Positions 7,685-15,563 of a stretch of DNA of 64,000 bases are shown in pieces. Made by a program: the position numbers and the translations under genes. Below the pieces are notes generated by a model. It had not been told where the DNA came from. It did no database searches and was given only the letters and a program-made list of their open reading frames with translations. The DNA comes from Hyphomonadaceae bacterium (GTDB taxonomy: Bacteria > Pseudomonadota > Alphaproteobacteria > Caulobacterales > Aquidulcibacteraceae): positions 124,001-188,000 of the forward strand of contig JALHQO010000004.1 in assembly GCA_022841905.1 (NCBI GenBank). The letters run 5' to 3'. Within the stretch, counting starts at the first letter, position 1. Each line of letters opens with the position of its first letter.

Positions 7685-9961
7685 CTATTCCGTCTCGGCT
7701 TCGGCTTCCTCGTCCGTGCTTGGTTCGCGCTCCCAGCCGGGTGGCTGGAAGTTGGCGGCGCTGAATTGGTAGGCGGCGCGGCCCATGGCGCGTGTGGTCG
7801 GCGCGGTGGTGATGCGGTAGCGCACTTCGGTGCAGTCGCCCGGCGCTTGCGGCACGGCGCGGTGGAAGACCATCAGCGTCGGATGCTCGAACGCGGACGT
7901 ATCGAACACACCGCCGCGGCCGAGGCGGACGACTTCGATCTGGCCGTTGCGCTGGCCGAGGCCGACCAATTCGAGATTGGGATCGCCATCGACAGAGAAC
8001 GTGTAACGGCCGTCGAGATCGAGCGCGACATAAGCCGCGCCGAGCTGTTCGACGCCGTTCTTGGGCGATATCTCACCGACTTCCGTGATCGTGCGCGCGA
8101 GATGGACGGCGCGCGGGAAGACGGGCGCCAGCGCATAGTCGCGGGCGAAGTTCTGTGCGCGCCAACGCTCGATGGCTTGCGGGATGGTCGAGCGGACGCC
8201 GCTCAGCGTCACCGACATGGTGTCGAAGCCGTCATGGGCGACGGCGTTTTCCCAGATGCGGGTGACGATGCCGGGGCCATGTTGATCCGACAGCGATTGC
8301 AGCAACGTCCACTGGGCGTAGTCGTGGCCTTCGGTGTTGGTAGTCCAGCAGCGCTGCGGCGCGGCGAAATCGGTTTCGGTGTATTCGGTGGCGTCCTGAT
8401 CGACGCCGACCGTTGTTGTTTCAATCCACGAGGCGGTGGCTTCGTAAAGCCAGTTCAGGCCCTCTTCGGAATCGTAGCCGAATTGGATGACGTGGTTGAA
8501 TTCGTGCGTCGCGGTGGCGCGCATCAGGCTTTCCGGCGGCGCTTCCTTTTGCATGCCGCGGAAATCGTTATCGATGACGAACACGGTGCGCGCCACGGCG
8601 CGCTCGCGCACGTTCGGCGTGTTGGGATTATCGAACACGATCTGCACCGGCGCGGTGTAGCCCATCGAGCCGTTGGCTTGCGCGACATAGGCGCGGTAGC
8701 GGCCGTCTTCGTCGCGCACCGGCTCGGCCCAGCCCATTTCGCGGACTTGCCGCGTGAACAGGCTCTGCAGCGCATCGGCGGTGAGGCGGGCGTATTCGTG
8801 CGTCGAGGCGTCCTCGCCTTCCGTCGTGTAATAGAGGTTGAAGTCCTCGGTTTGGATGTGGAGCTCGGGGCCGCTGAGTTGGACGGCGTCTTCCAGCAGC
8901 GCTTGCAGCGTGGCGACGACTGATGCGTCCACATTGGTCAGCGCGATGCGATATTCGCCGCTGGTGTCGGCGCCGCGATAGCGTTCGACGATGAGCGTGT
9001 AGGCGGCGGTGCGCGGCGCGGTGAAGGCAAAGCTGGCATTGAGCGAGCCGTCGCCGCGATCGTCATTGAGCGCGACCGGGTAGCCATCGCTATCGTTCAA
9101 GCGCAGCACCGGATCGAGATCGCCGCTGGTGGTGTCGGCCAGCGCCAGGATGGTTTGGCCGGCGGTGAGCTGCAGCGTGTATTCGCGCGAGGGCGTCTCG
9201 GCGTTGAGCGCGCCTTCGTGCGTGGCGAGCGGCGCGCCTTCGATGGCGGCAAAATCAAATGGCGGGCGCGCTTGCGGGTCGACCGCGAGCGAGATGGCGG
9301 CGTCGCCGACGCCATTGCCGCCATAGGTGCTGGCGACGATCGTGAAGCGGCCGGCGGTTTCGATTTGATAGACGATTTGCGAATTCAAGGTGCCGTCGCC
9401 GCGATCGTCGTTCTGGCGCAGCACAGCGCCGCTGGCGTCGAGCAGCGAGAGCGTGGTGTCGAGATTTTCGGTGAAGGCGAAGGTGGAGGCGACGAAGATG
9501 TCGCCGGCAGCGAGCGTCGCGTCGTAGCGCGCCTCAGTCCGTTGCGGGCCGAAGCTCACCGTGTTTTCGCTGATCGTGCGCGCGGCGTGCGAGAGGCCGA
9601 GATCGAGGCCGTAGGCGACGTTGAGGCCGAATTCGCCTGCTGCGCCGTTATAGCCGGTGACGATTGCGGTGTAGGTCCCGGCGGTGCGGGCGCGGTGAAT
9701 GATGCGCGAGGAGAGATCGCCCTCGGCCTGGTCGTCATTCTCTGCGACCTGTTCGCCATTGGGGGCGATGAGCGTGAGCACGCTGTCGAAATCGCCTTCG
9801 AGCGTGGTGGTCAGGGTGACGACCTGGCCGGCGTCGAGCGGAATCGGGAACGATGCACGCGGGGCTTGCGCGGTCACGGCGCCTTCAAGCGTTTGATCGG
9901 TCGCGGCGGGCGCTGTGGCGCAGGCGGCAAGAAGCACAAGAGCAAGCAGCGCAGCGCGCAT
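7685..9961 (-). CDS. Lipoprotein with three PPC domains and an HExxH metallopeptidase-like domain
   Basis: A secreted or outer-membrane lipoprotein of 758 residues. The signal peptide ends in lipobox LAAC (C14). Three tandem PPC (bacterial pre-peptidase C-terminal) beta-sandwich domains follow (about 25-115, 140-227, 250-342), each with an NDD....GD motif. The rest contains HEFNH (486-490) with E507 seventeen residues on, in LYEATASWIE. That is a gluzincin-like zinc site, so it is probably a metallopeptidase or a relative. The PPC domains are N-terminal here, whereas they are often C-terminal. The extreme C-terminus is acidic (DEEAEAETE). It is transcribed alone. Confidence 0.8.
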   Translation of the reverse strand: MRAALLALVLLAACATAPAATDQTLEGAVTAQAPRASFPIPLDAGQVVTLTTTLEGDFDSVLTLIAPNGEQVAENDDQAEGDLSSRIIHRARTAGTYTAIVTGYNGAAGEFGLNVAYGLDLGLSHAARTISENTVSFGPQRTEARYDATLAAGDIFVASTFAFTENLDTTLSLLDASGAVLRQNDDRGDGTLNSQIVYQIETAGRFTIVASTYGGNGVGDAAISLAVDPQARPPFDFAAIEGAPLATHEGALNAETPSREYTLQLTAGQTILALADTTSGDLDPVLRLNDSDGYPVALNDDRGDGSLNASFAFTAPRTAAYTLIVERYRGADTSGEYRIALTNVDASVVATLQALLEDAVQLSGPELHIQTEDFNLYYTTEGEDASTHEYARLTADALQSLFTRQVREMGWAEPVRDEDGRYRAYVAQANGSMGYTAPVQIVFDNPNTPNVRERAVARTVFVIDNDFRGMQKEAPPESLMRATATHEFNHVIQFGYDSEEGLNWLYEATASWIETTTVGVDQDATEYTETDFAAPQRCWTTNTEGHDYAQWTLLQSLSDQHGPGIVTRIWENAVAHDGFDTMSVTLSGVRSTIPQAIERWRAQNFARDYALAPVFPRAVHLARTITEVGEISPKNGVEQLGAAYVALDLDGRYTFSVDGDPNLELVGLGQRNGQIEVVRLGRGGVFDTSAFEHPTLMVFHRAVPQAPGDCTEVRYRITTAPTTRAMGRAAYQFSAANFQPPGWEREPSTDEEAEAETE

Positions 9962-10096
9962 GGAAATCCCCCGAATTGGTTGGCCGGGCGATTCTCGCCT
10001 AGCCGTGCCTCGCTATAGGCACTCACGCGATGGCGGGAAATGGCGCGTTTCGTTTTGGGGAGTATGGCGCGCGCTTTTGCCGGAGAGTGAGGGCTT

Positions 10097-10498
10097 TTAG
10101 CCCTTATTCTCGACCTCATACTTCGGCAGATCGGCGCGCAGTGTTTCGTACAAGCGCTCCACGAAGCGCTCGGGATCGTCGTCGACGAAATCGTCGAAGT
10201 AGGCTTCCAGATTGCTCTCGAACACGTACTCGCCGTCCTCGGCGAAGATGAAGCCTAGTTCTTCGTCGGTTGGGACGTGGAGCACGATGATCTGAGTTTC
10301 ATCGTCGTCGTCGTCGCCGAGGGTGAAGGCGAGGCGGCGGGAGCTGATCTTCTCTGCGAGGATCGGCGCGAGCGCTTGCAGCGCGGCGAGATCGTCGAAG
10401 CCGGTTTCTTCCGAGAGCGCGGCTTCGAGACGCTTGCGCGCGGAATCGACTTGCGCGTCGAAGTCGCCAGTCGGCGCAGGTTGTTTTTTCGCGCTCAT
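10097..10498 (-). CDS. Hypothetical acidic protein coupled to purQ
   Basis: A 133-residue soluble protein with acidic runs (GDDDDDE near 61-67, [10 protein letters not shown]) and no membrane segment or recognisable domain. Its ATG overlaps the purQ TGA by 4 bases, so it is translationally coupled and co-transcribed. This suggests a role linked to purQ expression, but no function can be assigned. A small GGGCT-TTT-AGCCC stem spans its stop codon. Confidence 0.7.
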   Translation of the reverse strand: MSAKKQPAPTGDFDAQVDSARKRLEAALSEETGFDDLAALQALAPILAEKISSRRLAFTLGDDDDDETQIIVLHVPTDEELGFIFAEDGEYVFESNLEAYFDDFVDDDPERFVERLYETLRADLPKYEVENKG

Positions 10499-11157
10499 GC
10501 CGCTTCCAGCAAGCTCTGGAAGACTGCCGTGCCGCCGGTGCGGCCGAGTTCGGGATCGGACGCGCGTTCGGGGTGGGGCATCATGCCCATGACATTGCCG
10601 CGCGCATTCATGATGCCGGCGATGTCGCGCGCTGAGCCGTTCGGGTTGGCGAGATAGCGGAAGATCACTTGGCCTTCGCCTTCTATGCGGTCGAGTACGT
10701 CATCCTCTGCGACGAAGCGGCCGTCGCCGTGCGCGATCGGGATTTCGGTTTCGCGGTTCTCGCGATAGGCGCGCGTGAAAGCGGTGTTGACGTTGGCGAT
10801 GGCGAGCGGGACTTCCTTGCAGCTGAACTTCAGGCCCGCATTGCGCGCCAGCGCGCCGGGAAGGAGGCGGGTTTCGGTCAGCACCTGAAAGCCGTTGCAG
10901 ATGCCGAGCACCAGCCCGCCGCGTTCCGCGTGCGCAATGACGTCGCGCACGATCGGGCTCTTCGCGGCCATGGCGCCGGAGCGCAGATAATCGCCATAGG
11001 AAAAGCCGCCGGGGAGCACGACCAAGTCCGTGCCTTCCGGCAGCGTTGTATCCTTGTGCCAGACCATCTTTGCCGGCGCGCCGGTGATGCGATGGAGCGC
11101 GCGCGCTGCGTCGCGGTCGCAATTGGACCCTGGGAAGACGATCACGGCTGATTTCAT
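10495..11157 (-). CDS. purQ: Phosphoribosylformylglycinamidine synthase glutaminase subunit PurQ
   Basis: Class I glutaminase that feeds ammonia to PurL in the fourth step of purine synthesis, forming a complex with PurL and PurS. The catalytic triad is visible: C87 in GICNGF, and H195 and E197 in MMPHPERAS. The length of 220 matches the stand-alone PurQ of the three-subunit enzyme. The start is ATG 11157 ([14 protein letters not shown]), the family-typical N-terminus; reading further upstream is not protein-like. purS lies 2.4 kb away beyond inserted genes, and purL is not in the window. Confidence 0.96.
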   Translation of the reverse strand: MKSAVIVFPGSNCDRDAARALHRITGAPAKMVWHKDTTLPEGTDLVVLPGGFSYGDYLRSGAMAAKSPIVRDVIAHAERGGLVLGICNGFQVLTETRLLPGALARNAGLKFSCKEVPLAIANVNTAFTRAYRENRETEIPIAHGDGRFVAEDDVLDRIEGEGQVIFRYLANPNGSARDIAGIMNARGNVMGMMPHPERASDPELGRTGGTAVFQSLLEAA

Positions 11158-11281
11158 GGGGGTTAGATAAAGGCTGCGGCGATTCAGGCCAAGGCTTTCA
11201 GGCGCTTCAGGAGCGCCAAGCACCGCTTTTGCGGCGGGTTGCCGCATGACTCGCGCGGCTGACATTGCTAAGTCCCGCCCC

Positions 11282-11515
11282 ATGGCGACTTGGCTCATCA
11301 TTGCCGTCCTCGGGACAATTGGCGTCACCGCGCTGCTGATGGGCGCGCTGCACCGCATCAATGCGCCGAAACAGCGCCGCAAAGGTGATGGCGGCGACGT
11401 CAACGTGGCCGTTGGCGGCAGCTCCGGTTCTGGGCGTCAGCAGACCGACAACGATAGTTCCGACAGCGGTTCCGATAGCGGCGGCGGTGATGGCGGCGGC
11501 GGTGGCGGCGATTGA
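11282..11515 (+). CDS. Small membrane protein with Gly/Asp/Ser tail
   Basis: A 77-residue protein with one transmembrane helix (about 3-23, [19 protein letters not shown]), then a short basic stretch (PKQRRK). The hydrophilic tail becomes almost pure Gly/Asp/Ser ([11 protein letters not shown]...). The start ATG 11282 places the helix directly at the N-terminus; the upstream extension is poor. The function is unknown. It is similar in layout to the 57-residue protein at 12700, with a PstS-like gene between them. Confidence 0.55.
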   Translation: MATWLIIAVLGTIGVTALLMGALHRINAPKQRRKGDGGDVNVAVGGSSGSGRQQTDNDSSDSGSDSGGGDGGGGGGD

Positions 11516-11592
11516 GACGAAACCGTCATGCGCCGGTGGCATGAGGGCGCGGCTAGCGATTCTTGGGCGGACAACAAGCAAGGGTTTTTACT

Positions 11593-12624
11593 ATGATGAG
11601 ATTTGAGATGCGCAGCGCAGTGGCGGCGATCGCCGTACTGGCGCTGGCGGCATGCGGCGGCGAAGGCGGCGCACCTGCTGGCGGCTCGTCGTCGGAATCG
11701 ATTTCGATCGATGGCTCCTCCACCGTGTTTCCGCTCTCCGAAGCTGTGGCTGAAGCGTTCTCCGCCAGCCAAACTGGCGGCGCGCGCGTTACTGTCGGCG
11801 AAAGCGGCACGGGCGGCGGCTTCCGCAAGTTCTGCCGTGGCGAAACGCAATTCCAGGGCGCCTCGCGCCCGATCCTTGCCGAAGAGATGGCCGCGTGTGC
11901 TGAAGCCGGCATCCAGTACGTCGAGCTGCCGATTGCGTTCGACGGCCTCACCGTCGTCGTGCATCCGTCCAACCCGCTGCGTGGCGCGACGCTCGCTGAG
12001 CTGCGCCGCGCTTGGGAGCCGGCGGCGCAGGGCACGATCACGAATTGGCGGCAAGTGAACCCGAGCTGGCCTAACCTGCCGCTGCAATTGTTCGGCGCCG
12101 GCACCGCTTCCGGCACCTTCGATTTTTTCACCGAAGCCGTCGTTGGCACCGCCAAGTCGTCGCGTACTGATTACACGCCGACCGAAGACGATAACGTCAC
12201 GGTGCAGGGCGTCGTCGGCAATCCCGGCGCCATGGGTTATTTTGGATATGCGTATTACGAGCAGAACCGCGAGCGCCTCCACGCGCTGACCATTGATGGT
12301 GTGGCGCCAAGTCCGGAAACGATCGCCAACGGGTCCTATCCGCTGGCCCGGCCTATCTTCATTTACGTCAACGCAGACGCGCTGCAGCGTCCGCAAGTGC
12401 AACGCTTGGCGCAATATTATGTCGCCAATGCAGGGCGTTTGGCGCGCGAAGTCGGTTATGTCGCGCTGCCGGACGCTGCCTACGAGACGTTCGCGACGCG
12501 CGTGCGCGACCGTGTCGCTGGCACGGCCTTTGGCGGCCACCAGGAAGTTGGCGCGAGCATCGATGAAGTGATCGCTCGCCCGCTTAGCACGACAGCGCCA
12601 GCCGCACCGGCTGCGCCGCAATAA
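11593..12624 (+). CDS. PstS-like phosphate-binding lipoprotein (orphan)
   Basis: A periplasmic substrate-binding protein of the PstS/SphX family, 343 residues. The signal peptide ends in lipobox LAAC (C21). The family signature SIDGSSTVFPLSEAVAE follows, then GESGTGGGF and a second-lobe GAGTASGTFDFF, which line the phosphate site. The start ATG 11593 has AAGG nine bases upstream; an ATG further upstream (11563) would add a non-signal extension. No pstCAB genes are adjacent, so it may serve a distant transporter or a sensing role. It ends in an Ala/Pro-rich tail. Confidence 0.85.
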   Translation: MMRFEMRSAVAAIAVLALAACGGEGGAPAGGSSSESISIDGSSTVFPLSEAVAEAFSASQTGGARVTVGESGTGGGFRKFCRGETQFQGASRPILAEEMAACAEAGIQYVELPIAFDGLTVVVHPSNPLRGATLAELRRAWEPAAQGTITNWRQVNPSWPNLPLQLFGAGTASGTFDFFTEAVVGTAKSSRTDYTPTEDDNVTVQGVVGNPGAMGYFGYAYYEQNRERLHALTIDGVAPSPETIANGSYPLARPIFIYVNADALQRPQVQRLAQYYVANAGRLAREVGYVALPDAAYETFATRVRDRVAGTAFGGHQEVGASIDEVIARPLSTTAPAAPAAPQ

Positions 12625-12639
12625 CATAACACGCGAAAT

Positions 12640-12669
12640 CGTGAGGCGTTCAGCAGTGGACGCCTCACG
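12640..12669 (+). terminator. Stem-loop after the PstS-like gene
   Basis: A perfect 10-base stem CGTGAGGCGT / ACGCCTCACG encloses a 10-base loop, 15 bases after the stop codon. There is no T-run, so it may be a weak or Rho-assisted terminator or an mRNA 3'-end stabiliser. Confidence 0.5.
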
Positions 12670-12699
12670 CACGCGGGCGGCACGCCCCATATATTGTGT

Positions 12700-12873
12700 A
12701 TGCTGCCCACAGGCTTTTTTGCTGTAGCGGTCGGCGTTGCGGTACTCGTAGTGATCGCCATCATCTCACTGCGCGGGCCGCGCGATCCAGGCGGGCGTTT
12801 GCCCGGCAATGGCGGACCGATCATCCCCGGCCACGATCACTGGGACCATGACTTTGGCGGTGACGACGGCTAG
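12700..12873 (+). CDS. 57-residue single-helix protein with His/Asp tail
   Basis: ATG 12700 to TAG 12873 encodes one transmembrane helix (about 4-24, TGFFAVAVGVAVLVVIAIISL). A short Pro/Gly-rich tail follows, ending in HDHWDHDFGGDDG, rich in potential metal ligands. It is unannotated in any family I know and sits between the PstS-like and GFA genes on the same strand. The hydrophobic helix followed by a polar tail argues for a real gene, but its size makes it uncertain. Confidence 0.45.
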   Translation: MLPTGFFAVAVGVAVLVVIAIISLRGPRDPGGRLPGNGGPIIPGHDHWDHDFGGDDG

Positions 12874-12897
12874 CCTCCGCGCGAGGGAGGCGGCGTC

Positions 12898-13302
12898 ATG
12901 GCGATTACGGGCGGGTGTTTGTGCGGCGCGGTGCGCTACGAATTGAGCGCGCCGATGCTGTTTGGCGGCTTCTGTTACTGCACAGATTGCCGGAAGAGCT
13001 CGGGCGTCCACGCAGCATCAATGGCCGTGCCGGAAGCGGCGCTCACGATCACTGGCGAAACGCGTGAGTTCTCCAAGATTGGCGGCAGCGGCCATCCGGT
13101 CGCGCGAGTGTTTTGCCCGACCTGCGGTTCGCCCATTCTGTCGAAGGGCGGGCGCCCTGGCGTCGTCATGCTGAAGGCCGGTACGCTCGACGATCCCGAG
13201 TACTTCAAACCCATGGCGTCGATCTATACGAGCCGCGCGCCAAGCTGGGACAAGCCACGCGAAGGCATGCCGGCGTTTCCCGAGATGATGCCGCAGGCTT
13301 AG
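12898..13302 (+). CDS. GFA-family (glutathione-dependent formaldehyde-activating / CENP-V) protein
   Basis: A small zinc protein of 134 residues. The family Cys pattern is complete: GGCLCGAVRY (C7, C9), CYCTDC (C26, C28, C31) and CPTCG (C73, C76). The family includes S-hydroxymethyl-glutathione synthase, but most members are of unproven activity, so formaldehyde activation is only a possibility. It begins 24 bases after the small gene upstream and is convergent with the DUF at 13299. Confidence 0.9.
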   Translation: MAITGGCLCGAVRYELSAPMLFGGFCYCTDCRKSSGVHAASMAVPEAALTITGETREFSKIGGSGHPVARVFCPTCGSPILSKGGRPGVVMLKAGTLDDPEYFKPMASIYTSRAPSWDKPREGMPAFPEMMPQA

Positions 13303-13559
13303 CGCTTTTCGTCGTCGCCCCAACGCCAGCGCCAACCGCCTTCGGTGGTGCGCCAAGCGATGCCGACGAAGATGATGGTCACGACCGCGATGATCACCAT
13401 GAACGGCGTGATCCGGCTCTCGGCTGACACCGCGCTGTTGGCCAGCCAAACACTGCACGCCGCGACGATGGCGACATAAGCTGCCGTCAGCGCCCAGCCC
13501 TGCCAGGACGCAGGCGCCGCGCCGAAGCCGTAGCGCTTAGGTTTGAACCAGGCTGTCAT
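13299..13559 (-). CDS. Hypothetical two-helix membrane protein
   Basis: 86 residues starting at ATG 13559 (MTAWFKPKRYGFG). Two hydrophobic segments (about 22-42 and 51-70) flank a short loop, and the C-terminus is Trp/Arg-rich and charged (GGWRWRWGDDEKR). It lies downstream of purS in the same direction with a 47-base gap, so it is possibly co-transcribed with purC-purS. No family is recognised. Its stop overlaps the stop of the convergent GFA gene. Confidence 0.65.
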   Translation of the reverse strand: MTAWFKPKRYGFGAAPASWQGWALTAAYVAIVAACSVWLANSAVSAESRITPFMVIIAVVTIIFVGIAWRTTEGGWRWRWGDDEKR

Positions 13560-13606
13560 GAGCCGATGAGAGCGCAGAGCGGCGCTGGGCGCAAGCTTTT
13601 GAGCGC

Positions 13607-13852
13607 CTAGCTCGCGATTTCGACGCGGTAGCTTTCGATGACGGTGTTGGCGAGGAGCTTTTCGCACATCTCGCGCACTTGCGCTTCGGCGGTGGCGGGA
13701 TCGAGATTGCCGTCGAGCGTGATTTCGATGCGCTTGCCGACGCGCGCGTCCTGCACATCGCCAAAGCCCAGCTCCTTCAGCGCGCCAGCGACGGCCTTGC
13801 CCTGCACGTCAAGCACGCCGGGTTTGAGGCCGACGGTTACGATGGCTTTCAT
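13607..13852 (-). CDS. purS: Phosphoribosylformylglycinamidine synthase subunit PurS
   Basis: A small subunit that bridges PurL and PurQ and helps channel ammonia. 81 residues, the expected size. It begins MKAIVTVGLKPGVLDVQGKA, and contains the GKRIEITLDG strand and a C-terminal MCEKLLANTVIESYRVE, all typical of PurS. It is downstream of purC in the same direction. The purQ gene that usually follows immediately is displaced to 10495-11157. Confidence 0.95.
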   Translation of the reverse strand: MKAIVTVGLKPGVLDVQGKAVAGALKELGFGDVQDARVGKRIEITLDGNLDPATAEAQVREMCEKLLANTVIESYRVEIAS

Positions 13853-13867
13853 TTGGTCCCCCGTTGG

Positions 13868-13958
13868 GGGACTAGGTTTTGGGTTCTCGGGATTGGGGTT
13901 GGGCGCGTCAGCGCCGGCGCGTTTCCCTAATCCCTAATCCCCAAAACCTAATCCCTAA
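13868..13958. repeat. CCCTAATC-type imperfect inverted repeat between purC and purS
   Basis: The left arm contains GACTAGGTTTTGGG and GGGATTGGGGTTGGG. The right arm is a set of short tandem units, CCCTAATC CCTAATCCCC AAAACCTAATC CCTAAT. The two halves are roughly complementary around a GCGCGTCAGCGCCGGCGCG centre. It fills the 107-base purC-purS gap and could attenuate or separate the two transcripts. Confidence 0.6.
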
Positions 13959-13959
13959 T

Positions 13960-14721
13960 TCAATGCACGTTATCGCCGCCGCCGCCGGCGGCTTGTTGTT
14001 TGACGATGCCTAGGCGGCGCGCGACTTCGACATAGGCTTCGGTGACGTTGCCGAGATCGCGGCGGAAGCGGTCTTTGTCCATCTTCTCGTTGGTCTGGAC
14101 GTCCCAGAGGCGGGCGCTGTCGGGGCTGATTTCATCAGCGACGACGGTGCGCACCATGTCGCCCTCATAGAGACGGCCGAACTCGATCTTGAAGTCGACC
14201 AGCTTGATGCCGACGGCGCCGAACATGCCGAAGAGATAGTCGTTGATGCGCAAAGTGAGCGCCATGATGTCGTCGATCTCTTGCGTGCTCGCCCAATTGA
14301 ACGCGGTGATGTGCTCTTCTGCGACCATCGGATCGTTGAGCTCATCTTTCTTGTAATAGAACTCGATGATCGAGCGCGGCAGCGGCGTGCCTTCCTCGAT
14401 GCCGAGACGCGTCGAGAGGGAGCCTGCAGCGACGTTGCGGCAAACGACTTCGAGCGGGATGATCTCGACTTCGCGCACCAGCTGTTCGCGCATGTTCATC
14501 GTCTTGATGTAATGCGTGGGCACGCCAATCGCGTTCAGGTTCTGCATGATGAACCCGGAGATCTGGTTGTTGATGACGCCTTTGCCTTCGAGGATCGCCT
14601 TCTTCTGCGCGTTGAAGGCGGTCGCGTCGTCTTTGAAATATTGAATGATGGTGCCTGGCTCTGGACCCTCGAACAGGATCTTGGCCTTGCCCTCATAGAT
14701 TTTCTTGCGACGCGTGGACAT
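13960..14721 (-). CDS. purC: SAICAR synthetase PurC
   Basis: Phosphoribosylaminoimidazole-succinocarboxamide synthase, the ATP-dependent ligation of aspartate to CAIR. 253 residues, normal length. It has the N-terminal [18 protein letters not shown] nucleotide-binding hairpin, [12 protein letters not shown], and [11 protein letters not shown] in the C-terminal half. It is the upstream gene of the purC-purS unit. About 210 bases separate it from the divergent DUF1476 gene, a GC-rich region in which I see no recognisable riboswitch. Confidence 0.97.
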   Translation of the reverse strand: MSTRRKKIYEGKAKILFEGPEPGTIIQYFKDDATAFNAQKKAILEGKGVINNQISGFIMQNLNAIGVPTHYIKTMNMREQLVREVEIIPLEVVCRNVAAGSLSTRLGIEEGTPLPRSIIEFYYKKDELNDPMVAEEHITAFNWASTQEIDDIMALTLRINDYLFGMFGAVGIKLVDFKIEFGRLYEGDMVRTVVADEISPDSARLWDVQTNEKMDKDRFRRDLGNVTEAYVEVARRLGIVKQQAAGGGGDNVH

Positions 14722-14935
14722 GGTGTGCTCCCTCCTCGAGGGCGCGGCGCGGGCTCAATCGCGCCAAGTGGCTCATGGGCGGCGTTTCACGGAATCGCCG
14801 CTACGCCGGGCAAGAACTTAGGGCCAAAGGCCCGGCGCCACAATTGGCCGCCGCTGTTGAGGTGCGTCGCAGCTGCGGTTGATCCTAGGCGTTCCGGCGC
14901 CTATTCATGGAAAGAACCGAGGAGACACTAAAGGC

Positions 14936-15259
14936 ATGAGCCAGTTCGACGACAGAAAGCGCGGCCAGGAAGCAAAATTCCAGCTAGATCAAGAACTTGA
15001 GTTCAAGGCTCAGGCGCGCCGGGCGAAGTTCGTGGGCCAGTGGGCCGCAGGCCTCATGGGGCTCTCGGGCGAGGAAGCCGAGGCCTACGCCAAGTCCGTG
15101 GTGGTCGCCGACCTCGAAGAGGCGGGCACCGAGGACCTGTTCCGGAAAATCCGCGCCGACCTCGACCTCCACGCCGTCCAACTCTCGGACCATCAAATCC
15201 GGGCCAAGATGGATGAGGCTTTGGCCGAAGCGCGCGAGTCCTTCCGCACCGCGGGCTAA
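14936..15259 (+). CDS. ATPase inhibitor subunit zeta family protein (DUF1476)
   Basis: 107 residues, starting at ATG 14936 (MSQFDDRKRGQEAKF). The family is the alphaproteobacterial DUF1476, whose Paracoccus member is the zeta subunit that inhibits F1Fo-ATPase hydrolysis. Typical parts are visible: an N-terminal polar inhibitory region with FDDRKRGQEAKF, then a four-helix region (RRAKFVGQWAAGLMGLSG, AKSVVVADLEEAG, LHAVQLSDHQIRAKMDEAL). A GGAG motif lies upstream (14920-14923). Its stop overlaps the next small reading frame (TAATG). No ATP synthase genes are nearby. Confidence 0.92.
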   Translation: MSQFDDRKRGQEAKFQLDQELEFKAQARRAKFVGQWAAGLMGLSGEEAEAYAKSVVVADLEEAGTEDLFRKIRADLDLHAVQLSDHQIRAKMDEALAEARESFRTAG

Positions 15260-15417
15260 TGCGCCGGGCGCTGCTATTGGCCGTTACAGTCGCGCTCGCC
15301 GCGCCATTGCTCGGCGCGTGCGTCTATCAGCGTGATCTGTAGTGCGGCGAGTATCCCGAACCGCATCAGAACACCTATTGCCGCGCTGAGCAGGATGCCG
15401 ACGCCGAGCGTGAGTAA
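15259..15417 (+). pseudogene. Mini-lipoprotein interrupted by an in-frame amber codon
   Basis: ATG 15259 overlaps the previous stop (TAATG). The reading frame gives a signal peptide with lipobox LGAC (C21), CVYQRDL, then TAG at 15340-15342. In the same frame it continues for 24 codons (CGEYPEPHQNTYCRAEQ...) to TAA 15415. The part after the amber codon looks protein-like, with two Cys and a charged end. The gene is therefore probably a 52-residue lipoprotein broken by one C-to-T change (CAG to TAG), or else a 27-residue product. Readthrough is possible but unsupported. Confidence 0.5.
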
Positions 15418-15486
15418 CGGTACGACGCCGAGCGCCGCCGGCGTGACGGCTTGCCGCCGAACGCCACGCCATGAGCGCTCTTGGCT

Positions 15487-15516
15487 AACGCCGGTTCACG
15501 GCGTTTCTGAACTTTT
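15487..15516 (+). terminator. Candidate intrinsic terminator
   Basis: The stem AACGCCG-GTTCA-CGGCGTT (15487-15505) is followed by TCTGAACTTTT. It lies downstream of the zeta-inhibitor and mini-lipoprotein genes on the same strand. The T-run is interrupted, so termination may be partial. Confidence 0.5.
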
Positions 15517-15563
15517 CGTGCACGAGCGCGCGGCATGCTCCGCCTGGGTTTAGGCGGGACGAG

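Noticed and set aside
11437-12690. A 417-codon minus-strand frame opposite the PstS-like gene
   Set aside because: Antisense shadow; the plus strand has a lipobox and PstS signatures with a proper ribosome-binding site.
13868-13958. Possible CRISPR or telomere-like array (CCCTAATC units)
   Set aside because: The units are 7-9 bases, irregular and without spacers of constant length, and no cas genes are present. It is better seen as an imperfect inverted repeat.
14722-14935. Possible purine-type riboswitch or 6S RNA upstream of purC
   Set aside because: No conserved purine aptamer core or long 6S-like bulged hairpin could be found by eye; only GC-rich sequence with small stems.
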